From Chthoniobacterales bacterium (GTDB lineage: Bacteria > Verrucomicrobiota > Verrucomicrobiae > Chthoniobacterales > UBA10450): a stretch of 13,821 nucleotides of DNA. The stretch spans positions 1-13,821 of the forward strand of contig QHBL01000228.1 of the NCBI GenBank assembly GCA_003244125.1. Direction: 5' to 3'. Below, in pieces: positions 6,582 to 13,821 of this stretch; the first letter of the stretch is position 1, and each line of letters begins with the position of its first letter. Below the pieces are notes generated by a model. It was not told the DNA's origin. It did not search any database and saw nothing but the letters and a program-made list of their open reading frames with translations. The position numbers were made by a program, and so were the translations under genes.

Positions 6582-7433
6582 ATGCGACCCATCTGGAAAG
6601 GTAGCATCTCGTTCGGTTTGGTTTACATTCCGATTTCCGTTTATCCCGCCACGCGCGAGGAGAAGTTGAGCTTTCGGCAACTGCGCGCCGCCGACCTGAG
6701 TCCAATCCGATACAAGAAGGTGGCGGAAGCGGACATGAAGGAAGTTTCCGCCGACCAGATTGTCAAAGGGTTTGAGTTCGAGCGTGGCCAGTATGTCATT
6801 CTCAAAGACGAAGACTTCGAAAAAGTTCGCATCGAATCGACTCATTCCATCGACATCACGGATTTCGTAGATCTCGAGCAGGTCGACCCGAAGTTCTTTT
6901 ACAAGCCCTATTTTCTCGAAGCGCAAAAAGGAGGCGAGAAGGCCTATGCGCTATTGCACAAAGCACTCAGCGGCACCGACAAGATCGGCATTGCCAAAGT
7001 AGTGATTAGCAATCGTGAGTACCTGGCGGCCGTTAAACCCGACGGTCTTTTTCTCGTCCTCGAGTTAATGCATTTCGCCAGCGAAGTGTTGTCGCCGGCG
7101 GAATTGAATCGCCCGAAGACTGAGTTGAATGACAAGGAACTGAAGATGGCGCAGGCACTCATCGATAGCATGAGCGTGGATTGGCAGCCGGAGAAATACC
7201 GCGACGAGTACCGCAATGCCGTGATGGAGATGATCGAGCAAAAGGCGCAGAAGAAAGAGCTGCCGAAAGTGGAAGCGAAAGCGCCGCGAAGCACGAATGT
7301 GGTTGACCTGGTAAAGGTCCTTCAGGAGAGCCTCAATCGTAACCAAACGATGAAGGTGAAGCGCGGCTCGAGCCGTAACAGCGGGCGCTCGACCTCAACC
7401 CTGACGAAACAGGGCCGGCGAGTCGCCGCTTAG
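6582..7433 (+). CDS. ku: Non-homologous end-joining protein Ku
   Basis: The 283-residue bacterial Ku protein forms a homodimeric ring that binds double-strand DNA ends and recruits LigD ligase. It starts with the family's MRPIWKGSISFGLVYIPISVYPAT. The core beta-barrel follows (YKKVAEADMKEVSADQIVKGFEFERGQYVIL, DFEKVRIESTHSIDITDFV, PKFFYKPYFLEAQKGGEKAYALL) and then IGIAKVVISNREYLAAVKPDG. The usual C-terminal region runs to about residue 240, followed by a basic Ser/Arg-rich tail (about 260-283), like the Lys/Arg tails that aid DNA binding in other bacterial Ku proteins. Length is normal. No ligD is in the window. Its stop overlaps the stop of the convergent DUF72 gene by four bases. Confidence 0.96.
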   Translation: MRPIWKGSISFGLVYIPISVYPATREEKLSFRQLRAADLSPIRYKKVAEADMKEVSADQIVKGFEFERGQYVILKDEDFEKVRIESTHSIDITDFVDLEQVDPKFFYKPYFLEAQKGGEKAYALLHKALSGTDKIGIAKVVISNREYLAAVKPDGLFLVLELMHFASEVLSPAELNRPKTELNDKELKMAQALIDSMSVDWQPEKYRDEYRNAVMEMIEQKAQKKELPKVEAKAPRSTNVVDLVKVLQESLNRNQTMKVKRGSSRNSGRSTSTLTKQGRRVAA

Positions 7434-8137
7434 TCCGCCCGCAGCAGCGTTAACATTTGTTCTGCGAGCTTCGGACCGGTGCCGCTCTCCTCGTGCTTGA
7501 AATAAATGAAAACGTCCGACCAGTTCTCCGTCTGCGCCTGCACCAACTCAGTCCAGCGGGCGACGTCGGTGATCTGATAGTCTTCGCGACGGAGGCGGAG
7601 ATAGCCCCAGTTTGATGTAGTGGTAAACGGCGTCGCGAGCTTCGCGGAATCCGCGATGCAGAGGCAGACGTTGCGCTTTCGTAAGACAGCGAACACTTCG
7701 TCCTCGAGCCAGGACGGATCGCGAAATTCGAAGGCAGCACGCATGCTGGCGGGGAGGCATTCGGTGAAGTGATCGAGCAGAGCGACGTCTTTTTTTAAGT
7801 TAGGCGGGAGTTGAAAGAGGACGGGCCCAAGGCGGCCGCCTAACGCTGAAACCACCTCGTAGAAATAGTCGACAGTATCGTCGCAGCTACGGAGGCGGGC
7901 AAAGTGAGTGACTTTCTGCGGCGCTTTCAAGCTGAACCTGAATGCGTCCGGCGTGAGCTTGCACCAATTCTCGATCGTCTTGGGCGATGGGATACGATGG
8001 AAGGTGTAGTTAATTTCAGTGGTGTTAAAGCGCTCGGCATAGTAAGGCAGCATCTTCGCCGCAGAAAGGTCATCCGGGTAGAATGTGCCTTTCCATTCCG
8101 CATACTGAAAACCTGAGGTGCCGATCCAGTAGTTCAC
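7430..8137 (-). CDS. DUF72 (YecE-like) protein
   Basis: The 235-residue TIM-barrel-like protein is of unknown reaction. Family signatures are YWIGTSGFQYAEWKGTFYP at the start, AERFNTTEINYTFHRIP (about 35-51), FRFSLKAPQKVTH (about 67-79), LGPVLFQLPPNL (about 102-113), AFEFRDPSW and the C-terminal WSDVFIYFKHEESG. Start GTG 8137 overlaps the stop of the upstream flavin reductase (GTGA), so the two are probably cotranscribed. YecE family proteins have no firmly established substrate. Confidence 0.9.
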   Translation of the reverse strand: MNYWIGTSGFQYAEWKGTFYPDDLSAAKMLPYYAERFNTTEINYTFHRIPSPKTIENWCKLTPDAFRFSLKAPQKVTHFARLRSCDDTVDYFYEVVSALGGRLGPVLFQLPPNLKKDVALLDHFTECLPASMRAAFEFRDPSWLEDEVFAVLRKRNVCLCIADSAKLATPFTTTSNWGYLRLRREDYQITDVARWTELVQAQTENWSDVFIYFKHEESGTGPKLAEQMLTLLRAD

Positions 8138-8667
8138 TTGCCCGGGCGGAGCGCGCTGGTAAACCGGACTAGCTCAGCTGTTACCTGCTCGATACGCCGC
8201 ACGATTTTCGTATCCGTGAGCTTGTCAGAATCGAACGCATCGCCCGTAGCATAGACAAAACGTGGGACGATGATGCTACGGAAATCGAGCATGAGGCTAT
8301 TAGCGAAGCTCATGATGGACATGTAGCTGCTCATACCGCCGGCCGCACAAAGGAAGGCAACGATCTTATCCTCCCAGGCGCTGCCGGTTAGCTCAACCAT
8401 GTTCTTGGCCGCGGCGCTGACATCGTAGTTATAAACGGGTGTGGCGAGGATGATGCCATCCGCGAGTTCGATCGCCTTGCTGAGGTTTTGTGCGGCGGGC
8501 TGATTGTAGCAAGCGTCGGCGTCGCAGAGTGGCAGATGGAGGCGGCTGATATCGAGCCAATCAGACTGAGCTTTGTGTTTTTTCAAGCAATCGAAAGCAA
8601 GCTGAGCCATGCGACGGCTGTTGCTGTCGGGATTGCCGCTGGTGCTGATGACGAGGTGGTTGGGCAC
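8134..8667 (-). CDS. NAD(P)H-dependent FMN reductase family protein
   Basis: The protein of about 177 residues has the flavodoxin-like SsuE/NAD(P)H-dependent oxidoreductase fold. The phosphate-binding loop is near the N-terminus (ISTSGNPDSNSRRMAQ). The flavin-contacting LATPVYNYDVSAAAKNMVEL segment lies in the middle and an AGGMSSYMS loop follows. Members reduce flavins or quinones with NAD(P)H; the substrate cannot be read from sequence. I prefer GTG 8667 as the start; TTG 8673 would add two residues. It is the first gene of a pair with DUF72. Confidence 0.86.
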   Translation of the reverse strand: MPNHLVISTSGNPDSNSRRMAQLAFDCLKKHKAQSDWLDISRLHLPLCDADACYNQPAAQNLSKAIELADGIILATPVYNYDVSAAAKNMVELTGSAWEDKIVAFLCAAGGMSSYMSIMSFANSLMLDFRSIIVPRFVYATGDAFDSDKLTDTKIVRRIEQVTAELVRFTSALRPGK

Positions 8668-8720
8668 GGGCAAAGGTTAACGCGTCCGGGTCTATTGCAA
8701 ACTCGTTAGCGCAAGATCGC

Positions 8721-8758
8721 ACCACGAAGAGCCACGAAGGAATCATGCACTTCGTGGT
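8721..8758. repeat. CCACGAAG repeat and hairpin
   Basis: The unit CCACGAAG occurs as ACCACGAAG (8721-8729) and again at 8732-8739. Its inverted form CTTCGTGGT lies at 8750-8758, so 8721-8729 and 8750-8758 can form a 9-bp stem. There is no T-run. Phrases of this type are frequent dispersed intergenic repeats in environmental bacteria (recalled, not searched). It sits between the reductase start and the S1 protease terminator. Confidence 0.5.
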
Positions 8759-8784
8759 TAACCACCGAAAGCGAACCTTGACGC

Positions 8785-8827
8785 ATGGAAACAAAACGCC
8801 CGCTGGCCGGTGGGCAAGCGGACGTTT
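8785..8827 (-). terminator. Rho-independent terminator of the S1 protease gene
   Basis: On the minus strand, AAACGTCCGCT (8827-8817) pairs with AGCGGGCGTTT (8804-8794) through one G-T wobble across a 12-nt loop. TTTTGTTT tracks the end of the stem. It lies just after the stop of the protease gene and probably closes the minus-strand gene series. Confidence 0.85.
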
Positions 8828-8850
8828 GCGAAACCGAGCTGTCCGAGAAG

Positions 8851-9999
8851 CTACTGGCCAACCATGGTGGCGCCGAGGAAGCTGAGCACTTCGTTGATCG
8901 GGTTAGCTATCGCAGTGGTGCTGCTGCCGGCGAAAAGAAGGCCGACCGCGCGCGGATTGGTCGCCACATCTTCCACCATGAGCGAACCGGAATCGCCGCT
9001 ATTGAGGAACTTGCTTCGGGAGTTACTGACGACTATCTGGCCGGTAAACGTCTTGGTGAAAGCGGTGCCACCGGCGCATTCGTCGTCGTAGGTGACGCTG
9101 ATAGTGGCGTTCAATCCTGAGATGGAGCTACGAGTCAAGCCGGTGGTGCGCCCACTCTTCTTCACCGCCTGGCCAATGGACGCGCCAACTGTGCTCTTGG
9201 AAATCGTGCCTATTTCGAGGATGGCGCCGTCGGGGCGAACCATGCCGCTAACGACTTGGGCGATGGAGCAATCGACGTTACTGCTCGGAAGCGAGCTGCG
9301 CTTGACCAGCGTGGCGACTGTCTGCGCGCCGCTGGCGCTGCAATTCACATCGATGAGCCCGGGTTGAATGATAGGATCGCCGGTTTGCGCGGTGGTGTTG
9401 TTGCCACCGGCGACGATATCCGACTCAAAGACGTGGTAGTTACTCAGGATATATTGCGCGCTGCCGATCTGGACAAGGGAGCCAAGCGTTCCGCCGCAGC
9501 AGTAACCATTAGCGAGGTCTTTGCTCCAGCCGCCGGATGTACCCAAAAGGATAGGAGGCGTTTGCTTTGCGGTATGACTTAAAGTGGGAGTAGCTGTTGG
9601 TGTGGCGGTGGGAGTAGGAGTCGCCGTGGGAGTAGGAGACGGCGTAGGCCGGGGTGGTTTCTTCATCGCCCGGAACTTATCCGTCAGCTGCACCTGCACG
9701 TTCACGCCGCGCACGGCGTGCGGCAGATTATGAATCACTTCGCCGGCAGCAGGTCCTTCACGATCGACATAGACATTCAATACGGGCGCGCCGCTTTCAT
9801 CGGCACCCACAGCGGTGCCGAGCACTTCGGGCTGCCGCATCAAATCACCGGTTACATCGTGCTGCACGGCAATCACGGCGCGAACGGCGAGATGCTCGTT
9901 ATTGAGCAGTCCTGGCGGCAGCGCGAATGCTGTCGGCACGCACATGAGCGCAAAGCCTGTGATGGCTTTGCCCAGCAAGGGGAACAATCGCTTAAGCAT
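8851..9999 (-). CDS. Secreted trypsin-like (S1-fold) serine protease with N-terminal domain
   Basis: The 382-residue protein begins with a signal peptide (hydrophobic to ALMCVPTAFA, about residue 26). An N-terminal domain at about 35-106 resembles the small protein at 5092-5412. A Pro/Thr-rich linker follows (117-140, PTPTATPTPTATPT type). The protease-like domain (about 150-382) shows CCGGTLGSLV and a likely triad: His189 in LSNYHVFE, Asp243 in NVDCSIAQ and Ser337 in NSGDSGSLM. It is expected outside the cytoplasm, possibly with the N-terminal domain as pro-region or anchor (inference). Its substrate is unknown. The start is ATG 9999 and it lies 77 bases behind the M48 gene. A strong terminator follows. 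Confidence 0.87.
   Translation of the reverse strand: MLKRLFPLLGKAITGFALMCVPTAFALPPGLLNNEHLAVRAVIAVQHDVTGDLMRQPEVLGTAVGADESGAPVLNVYVDREGPAAGEVIHNLPHAVRGVNVQVQLTDKFRAMKKPPRPTPSPTPTATPTPTATPTATPTLSHTAKQTPPILLGTSGGWSKDLANGYCCGGTLGSLVQIGSAQYILSNYHVFESDIVAGGNNTTAQTGDPIIQPGLIDVNCSASGAQTVATLVKRSSLPSSNVDCSIAQVVSGMVRPDGAILEIGTISKSTVGASIGQAVKKSGRTTGLTRSSISGLNATISVTYDDECAGGTAFTKTFTGQIVVSNSRSKFLNSGDSGSLMVEDVATNPRAVGLLFAGSSTTAIANPINEVLSFLGATMVGQ
9583..9656 (-). repeat. Low-complexity repeat encoding the Pro/Thr linker
   Basis: Near-tandem six-base units (plus strand GTGGGA/GTAGGA, GTGGCG/GTCGCC types) run through this stretch and encode the PTPTATPTPTATPTATPT linker of the protease. Repeat number could vary between strains without breaking the frame, because units are multiples of three. 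Confidence 0.7.
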
Positions 10000-10076
10000 C
10001 CGAAGATGTTACGCAAAATGTGTCAGGCGGCAATGCGGAATCTGGCGCGCCGCAACTTCTCCCACACTGGCACAAT

Positions 10077-10886
10077 CTAGGGGCTGGTCTGCTGCTGATT
10101 GAATTCGGCTAACGCCTTCGGCATTTCCGCTTCGAGCTGCTGGATGCGTGTGCCGTGTGAGGGATGTGTCGATAGGAACTCCGGTGGTTGCGCCCGGCCG
10201 GCGCTCTCCATTCTCTGCCAAAAGTTGATGCTCTCGCGCGGGTCGTAACCGGCCCGCGCCATGTAATGAAGCCCAATCCGATCGGCTTCTGATTCATCTT
10301 TGCGGCTGAAAGGCATGAGCACGCCGAACTGCGCGCCGGCGCCAAGCGCACCCATGACTGCCCGTTGCTTGTCGTAGTCCATATCGGAAATCGACACAGC
10401 GACGCCAGTCATGAAAGTTTGGGTGAGGTTTTGCTGGAGAACGCGCTCGGCGCCGTGGCGGGAAGTGGCGTGGGCCATCTCGTGACCGAGCACCGTCGCC
10501 AGCGCTGCTTCGTTTTGAGCTACGGGCAAAATGCCGGTGTAAACCACGATCTTCCCGCCGGGAAGGCAGAAGGCATTCACTTGGTCGTCGCGGACGAGCG
10601 ATTCCTCCCAGTCGAAGTTCGCGCCGGCCTGACCCGTGGCGCGCGCCAGCCTGGAAGCCACGCGCCTGACCATGTCATATTCCGGTCCGGAGGTGATGGC
10701 CTGCGATTGATCCAGGACGTGTTGATAAGTTTGCAATCCCAAAGCGTCTTCCTGCTGAGTGGACATGCCGACATGGCTGGCGCGTCCGGTCTCAGGGTTG
10801 ACGAATTTCTCGGCCGAAAAATACTGATAAGCCAGGAAGAGGCCGGCGATGATGATGGGTAACCACTTGATATGTCTGCGTTCCAT
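10077..10886 (-). CDS. M48-family zinc metalloprotease
   Basis: The 269-residue membrane-anchored or lipid-free periplasmic protease has one N-terminal hydrophobic segment (about 8-21). The catalytic zinc site is HEMAH (135-139) within LATVLGHEMAHATSRHGAERV. The third zinc ligand Glu lies in DESEADRIGLHYMARAGYDP (about 197-216), the usual E..AD..G pattern. A conserved HPSHGTRIQQLE follows near the C-terminus. Relatives such as BepA/LoiP act on outer-membrane or misfolded envelope proteins; that role here is an inference. The start is ATG 10886, only 18 bases behind the sulfotransferase stop, so the genes are probably cotranscribed. Confidence 0.92.
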   Translation of the reverse strand: MERRHIKWLPIIIAGLFLAYQYFSAEKFVNPETGRASHVGMSTQQEDALGLQTYQHVLDQSQAITSGPEYDMVRRVASRLARATGQAGANFDWEESLVRDDQVNAFCLPGGKIVVYTGILPVAQNEAALATVLGHEMAHATSRHGAERVLQQNLTQTFMTGVAVSISDMDYDKQRAVMGALGAGAQFGVLMPFSRKDESEADRIGLHYMARAGYDPRESINFWQRMESAGRAQPPEFLSTHPSHGTRIQQLEAEMPKALAEFNQQQTSP

Positions 10887-10904
10887 ATGTTTGTGTCTCG
10901 TTAG

Positions 10905-11546
10905 CTACTCGAATTGATAGCCGAATCTCTCGATATCAACTTTGAATCTGTTGGCGATGACGTCGCGCGTCCTGGCATTGTAATATTCAGTGTAATGTCG
11001 CGCGCGCGGGTTGGCTCGCGTGTGCGGAAGCGTCTCGCTCACCCCGATCTTGTTTGCCACGAAAGCCCAATCTTGCTCCAGCCGCTCGAAGCGCCCGATG
11101 AAATCGGCCAGCACCTCGCCGTCGGGATCGACAAACCAGTCGAGCTGGTAGCGATGCGGCCCAGAATGCACGCAGGTGGCGCTGCTGTATTGAATCCAAT
11201 CGACGAATTGTTCGAAGCTCATCTGGTTGCGCAACTCGAGTGCTTCCTTGCGTTCGTAAAGTGAAACGACGCGGTCCCATGGATTACGGACGAAGCCAAA
11301 CTTGAAGTAGCTATTGAACTGCTCTCGGCCGCGCTCCAGCCGTCGCGCCGGGGGCAAGGCAAGGTATAGTGTTTCCAGGATGCGATCTTTCCGCCCACGC
11401 CGCACCATCCAGTAACGTTCCATCAGCAGCTTCATCTCCCATAAGTTCAGGTGAGGCCGGATCGCTTTACCGAGGATAGTTCGAATGCTGGTGGACCCGG
11501 TCTTGGGTACTTCGACAAAGATGCATTTGTGGCGATGAGAGATCAC
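10905..11546 (-). CDS. Sulfotransferase family 2-like protein
   Basis: The 213-residue protein carries both PAPS-binding elements of the family. The 5' phosphosulfate loop PKTGSTSIR (14-22) lies right after KCIFVEV, and the 3' phosphate site FVRNPWDRVVSLY lies at 85-97. It resembles the carbohydrate sulfotransferase group (Sulfotransfer_2). The acceptor is unknown; the bacterial setting suggests a glycan or lipid. The start is GTG 11546. It sits 16 bases behind the propeller gene and 18 bases before the M48 gene. Confidence 0.85.
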   Translation of the reverse strand: MISHRHKCIFVEVPKTGSTSIRTILGKAIRPHLNLWEMKLLMERYWMVRRGRKDRILETLYLALPPARRLERGREQFNSYFKFGFVRNPWDRVVSLYERKEALELRNQMSFEQFVDWIQYSSATCVHSGPHRYQLDWFVDPDGEVLADFIGRFERLEQDWAFVANKIGVSETLPHTRANPRARHYTEYYNARTRDVIANRFKVDIERFGYQFE

Positions 11547-11562
11547 TGCGAGCTACAATTAA

Positions 11563-12537
11563 CTACCATAGCTCGAGGCCGTGAATCGCGTTTCTCACAT
11601 CGCGCGATAGATTGATCATCCGTACTCTTTCGCCGCTGTCGCGATGGTAGACTGATATGGTCGAGGGAGATGAGCCGGCGATGATGAAATCCGCTCCGAA
11701 GGTGCAAAGACCTCGGCCGAACATCTGGCGAGCGTGATCGCTCGGGGTGCTGCTGGGTAAGTCGGGATACTCCGGCACCGGAAAGGTTCGCCGCACCTCA
11801 TTCTCCTTTGTCGCGATAACGATGCGATCAGCCCGGGTATCGTTATAGATGATGCCGTCGTTGTCAGCTCTGGCATTGTGAGTTCCGAGAGGCAGCGCTG
11901 CGTACTCGCTTAGGGCTCCATCTTGTAACAGAAGTAGCGCGCTATGCCGGGTGCCAGCCAGAGTGATGGCGTCCCCGCAAGGTGCAACGCTATTGAGATG
12001 AAGATCATTGCGGGCAAACTCCGCAGGTGGCCGTTCACTTCCGTTGAGATCGAAGGTGATGACCTGGAGCTGGTCAGGAGATAGCAAGCGGCGGAGCAGC
12101 CCCTCTTGTTTGCGGTAGATGATAGTATGACTACGGGTGAATTGACTACGCATGAGATCGAACTCCAGCACGCTATTTAGACCGGTGGAGGTAAGATAGA
12201 GGGTGTCCCCGAGCATGCAGATCTCATGGCAATGTTTCAGATACTTGCTGCGGTAAGATTCTAGTAGCTCGAAGGTTCGGGTATAAACAAAGACTTCGTC
12301 GCTGGCGGCAATGTAAACCTTGTCCCGGTAGAAGGCGATGCCGCGCAAACCTCGATCCCCTCCCCGGCCTTCCCAGCTGATCGATGGGTCATTCCAATCG
12401 ATCATCTGCTGAAAGTCGCCGGATTCGAGATCGACGAGATAAACGCCGCCGTGGCTCTCGCCCTGGCGCGCCGAGCGGATGACGGAGGTGGTGATGACAG
12501 TGGGAAGTTTCGGCATCGCCGGGACGAAGGTAGCCAT
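11563..12537 (-). CDS. Beta-propeller-like protein (DUF4915/TIGR03032-like)
   Basis: The protein of about 324 residues consists of repeated short beta-strand blades. Examples are GGVYLVDLESGDFQQMIDW, GLRGIAFYRDKVYIAASDEVFVY, HCHEICMLGDTLYLTSTGLNSVLEFDL, and later NDLHLNSVAPCGDAITLAGT and GLCTFGADFIIAGSSPSTISVYHRD. It looks like a propeller of the group often found beside sulfotransferases or glycan genes (from memory). No catalytic motif is evident. I chose ATG 12537; a further ATG at 12516 is also possible. A longer reading upstream (from 12666) has a non-protein-like, Arg/Pro-rich start and is unlikely. First gene of the closely spaced minus-strand series. Confidence 0.72.
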   Translation of the reverse strand: MATFVPAMPKLPTVITTSVIRSARQGESHGGVYLVDLESGDFQQMIDWNDPSISWEGRGGDRGLRGIAFYRDKVYIAASDEVFVYTRTFELLESYRSKYLKHCHEICMLGDTLYLTSTGLNSVLEFDLMRSQFTRSHTIIYRKQEGLLRRLLSPDQLQVITFDLNGSERPPAEFARNDLHLNSVAPCGDAITLAGTRHSALLLLQDGALSEYAALPLGTHNARADNDGIIYNDTRADRIVIATKENEVRRTFPVPEYPDLPSSTPSDHARQMFGRGLCTFGADFIIAGSSPSTISVYHRDSGERVRMINLSRDVRNAIHGLELW

Positions 12538-12703
12538 CAAAATCTTGTGAGGTAAAGGCGATCCGCGTGCCAGGGGACGGCAATGGGAGCGACGCGCTGC
12601 CTCCTGCCGCCGGGACGGACGGCAGCTACAACCGGTCAAAGACGGGTCACGGACGCGACCAATCATCGCTGCAACTCCGGGGCAGCCGTTTGGTTCAATC
12701 AGC
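12538..12703. promoter_or_regulatory. Divergent intergenic region with inverted repeat
   Basis: About 165 bases lie between the propeller gene (minus) and DUF1800 (plus) and must hold both promoters. I cannot see a convincing -35/-10 pair. A short inverted repeat, CTGCCG (12604-12609) and CGGCAG (12620-12625), lies near the middle and could be a protein-binding site. Confidence 0.35.
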
Positions 12704-13821
12704 GTGCTCAGTCAGTTGCCGCAGCCGCGCTGGGACGAAGGGGCGGCTGGACATCTGCTGAGCCGGGCCGGATTTGGCGGCACGCCGGAAGAAATTGCGG
12801 CGGTGCATGCCAAAGGTCTCGAGCGGGCGGTGCGCGAGCTGGTTGAGCCAGACGCGAGCGCCTTCGAGGTAGCGCCGCCGGAGTGGGCGCATCCGCGCGA
12901 TGTGCGTTCGCTGCGCCAGGCGGCACGCGCAGCGAAGCGGGACGGCGATGCGAGTAAAGTGCGGGAAGCGCGCCGGATGGAGGGCGAAGAGCTTCTCGAC
13001 CTGCGGCGTTGGTGGCTGGGTTGGATGGGTGCAACGCCAGCGCCGCTGGTCGAGAAGATGACGCTCTTCTGGCACGGGCATTTCGCCACCAGCGCACAGA
13101 AGGTCAAGGATGGCTACTGGATGTGGCGGCAAAACGATACCCTCCGCCGCCACGCGCTCGGCAATTTCGTCGCGCTGACCAAAGCGATCTCGCGCGACCC
13201 CGCGATGATGATCTACCTCGATCTCACGCAGAGCCGGCGCGAGCATCCTAACGAGAATTGGGCGCGGGAGCTGATGGAGCTATTCACCGTCGGCATCGGC
13301 AACTACACCGAAGAAGATGTGCGCCAGTCGGCGCGCGCGTTCACCGGGTATCGGCTGAACCTCGGAACGCAACAGTTCTGGTTCGCCCCCGGTCAACACG
13401 ATGCCGGCCCGAAGAAGTTCCTCGGCCGCAGCGGTAACTTTGGTGGCGACGACATTATCGACATCCTGACGAAACAGCCAGCATGCGCCCAGTTCATGGC
13501 AGGCAAGTTGTGTCGGTATTTCGTGACGGACGAACCGAAGGCGCCGCTGGTCGAGGCGGTGGCGACGAGCTTGCGCGATCATAACTTCGAAATGAAGCCG
13601 GTGCTGCGGGGACTGTTTTGCTCAGCGGAATTTTACGACAGCGCGGTGGTGAGGACGCAGATCAAGAGTCCGGTGCAATTCATCATCGAAACGTGCAAAG
13701 TGCTGGGCTGCGAATTACCCGCGGCGCCGATCGCGCAGAATGCGATGCGGCAAATGGGCCAGGTGCTGTTCGCGCCGCCGAATGTGAAAGGGTGGGATGG
13801 CGGCAAAAGCTGGATCAGCAC
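12704..13821 (+). CDS. DUF1800 domain protein (3' end outside window)
   Basis: An open frame runs from 12551 to the window end without a stop, with no in-frame ATG at the start. GTG 12704 gives a family-like beginning: LSQLPQPRW, then AAGHLLSRAGFGGTPEEI (residues about 14-31). Further DUF1800 features are RRWWLGWMGATPAPLVEKMTLFWHGHFAT (about 100-128), MMIYLD, ENWARELMELFTVGIGNYTE (about 184-203), AFTGYR, and near the end FAPPNVKGWDGGKSWI. Members are about 450-500 residues, so roughly 75-80% is present. The family is widespread in soil bacteria. It is usually followed by a DUF1501 gene and has no settled function, although export is often predicted. TTG 12716 is an alternative start. Confidence 0.88.
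   Translation, partial: MLSQLPQPRWDEGAAGHLLSRAGFGGTPEEIAAVHAKGLERAVRELVEPDASAFEVAPPEWAHPRDVRSLRQAARAAKRDGDASKVREARRMEGEELLDLRRWWLGWMGATPAPLVEKMTLFWHGHFATSAQKVKDGYWMWRQNDTLRRHALGNFVALTKAISRDPAMMIYLDLTQSRREHPNENWARELMELFTVGIGNYTEEDVRQSARAFTGYRLNLGTQQFWFAPGQHDAGPKKFLGRSGNFGGDDIIDILTKQPACAQFMAGKLCRYFVTDEPKAPLVEAVATSLRDHNFEMKPVLRGLFCSAEFYDSAVVRTQIKSPVQFIIETCKVLGCELPAAPIAQNAMRQMGQVLFAPPNVKGWDGGKSWIS

Noticed and set aside
9583..9656. Tandem-like repeat that could suggest a CRISPR or other array
   Set aside because: The units are about six bases without spacers and encode the Pro/Thr linker of the protease.
12538..12666. Longer N-terminus for the propeller protein
   Set aside because: The added 43 residues are Arg/Pro/Ser-rich with no propeller-like pattern, and they extend into the divergent intergenic region.
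12695..13246. Minus-strand open frames over the DUF1800 gene
   Set aside because: They are rich in Arg/Pro/Ala and have no family pattern, whereas the plus-strand frame shows clear DUF1800 motifs throughout.
1..13821. New defence or mobile system
   Set aside because: Apart from the dead vapBC pair and Ku, I see no nuclease-helicase pairs, reverse transcriptase, transposase, integrase or array. The rest reads as ordinary chromosomal genes.

Overview
The window is bacterial chromosomal DNA of moderately high GC. It begins inside the last bases of a 5S rRNA gene, the end of an rRNA operon, and ends inside a DUF1800 gene. The gene set (Ku, DUF72, YggS, DUF971, VanZ, YXWGXW-repeat protein, secreted trypsin-like protease with a Pro/Thr linker, DUF1800) together with few visible Shine-Dalgarno sequences and many GTG starts resembles soil Verrucomicrobiota (Chthoniobacter/Udaeobacter-like) or Acidobacteriota. 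This placement is an inference from gene families, not a measured phylogeny.

Layout. Positions 1-94 hold the 5S rRNA tail and its intrinsic terminator. Positions 95-1221 are a decayed zone: short palindromic and repeat-like DNA, a broken vapB-vapC toxin-antitoxin pair on the minus strand, and a second, aberrant 5S-like sequence with enlarged arms. Positions 1222-2978 hold two minus-strand genes, a secreted YXWGXW protein and a VanZ-like membrane protein. A type I mannose-6-phosphate isomerase follows on the plus strand. Next comes a minus-strand YggS-DUF971 pair with a 4-base overlap, then a small secreted protein and, upstream of it, a broken gene for a secreted CBM48-alpha/beta hydrolase.

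Ku (plus strand, clear sigma70-type promoter) converges on a DUF72-FMN reductase pair (minus strand, 4-base overlap). From about 12.5 kb down to 8.8 kb, four minus-strand genes are closely spaced: a beta-propeller-like protein, a sulfotransferase, an M48 metalloprotease and a secreted S1 protease. The series ends in a strong terminator. A DUF1800 gene diverges from it and runs off the end.

I see no CRISPR array, phage, intact transposon or clear new defence system. The most notable items are the degenerate expanded 5S-like sequence, two pseudogenes whose inactivating lesions can be read base by base, and a domain shared between the small secreted protein and the N-terminus of the S1 protease about 4 kb away.
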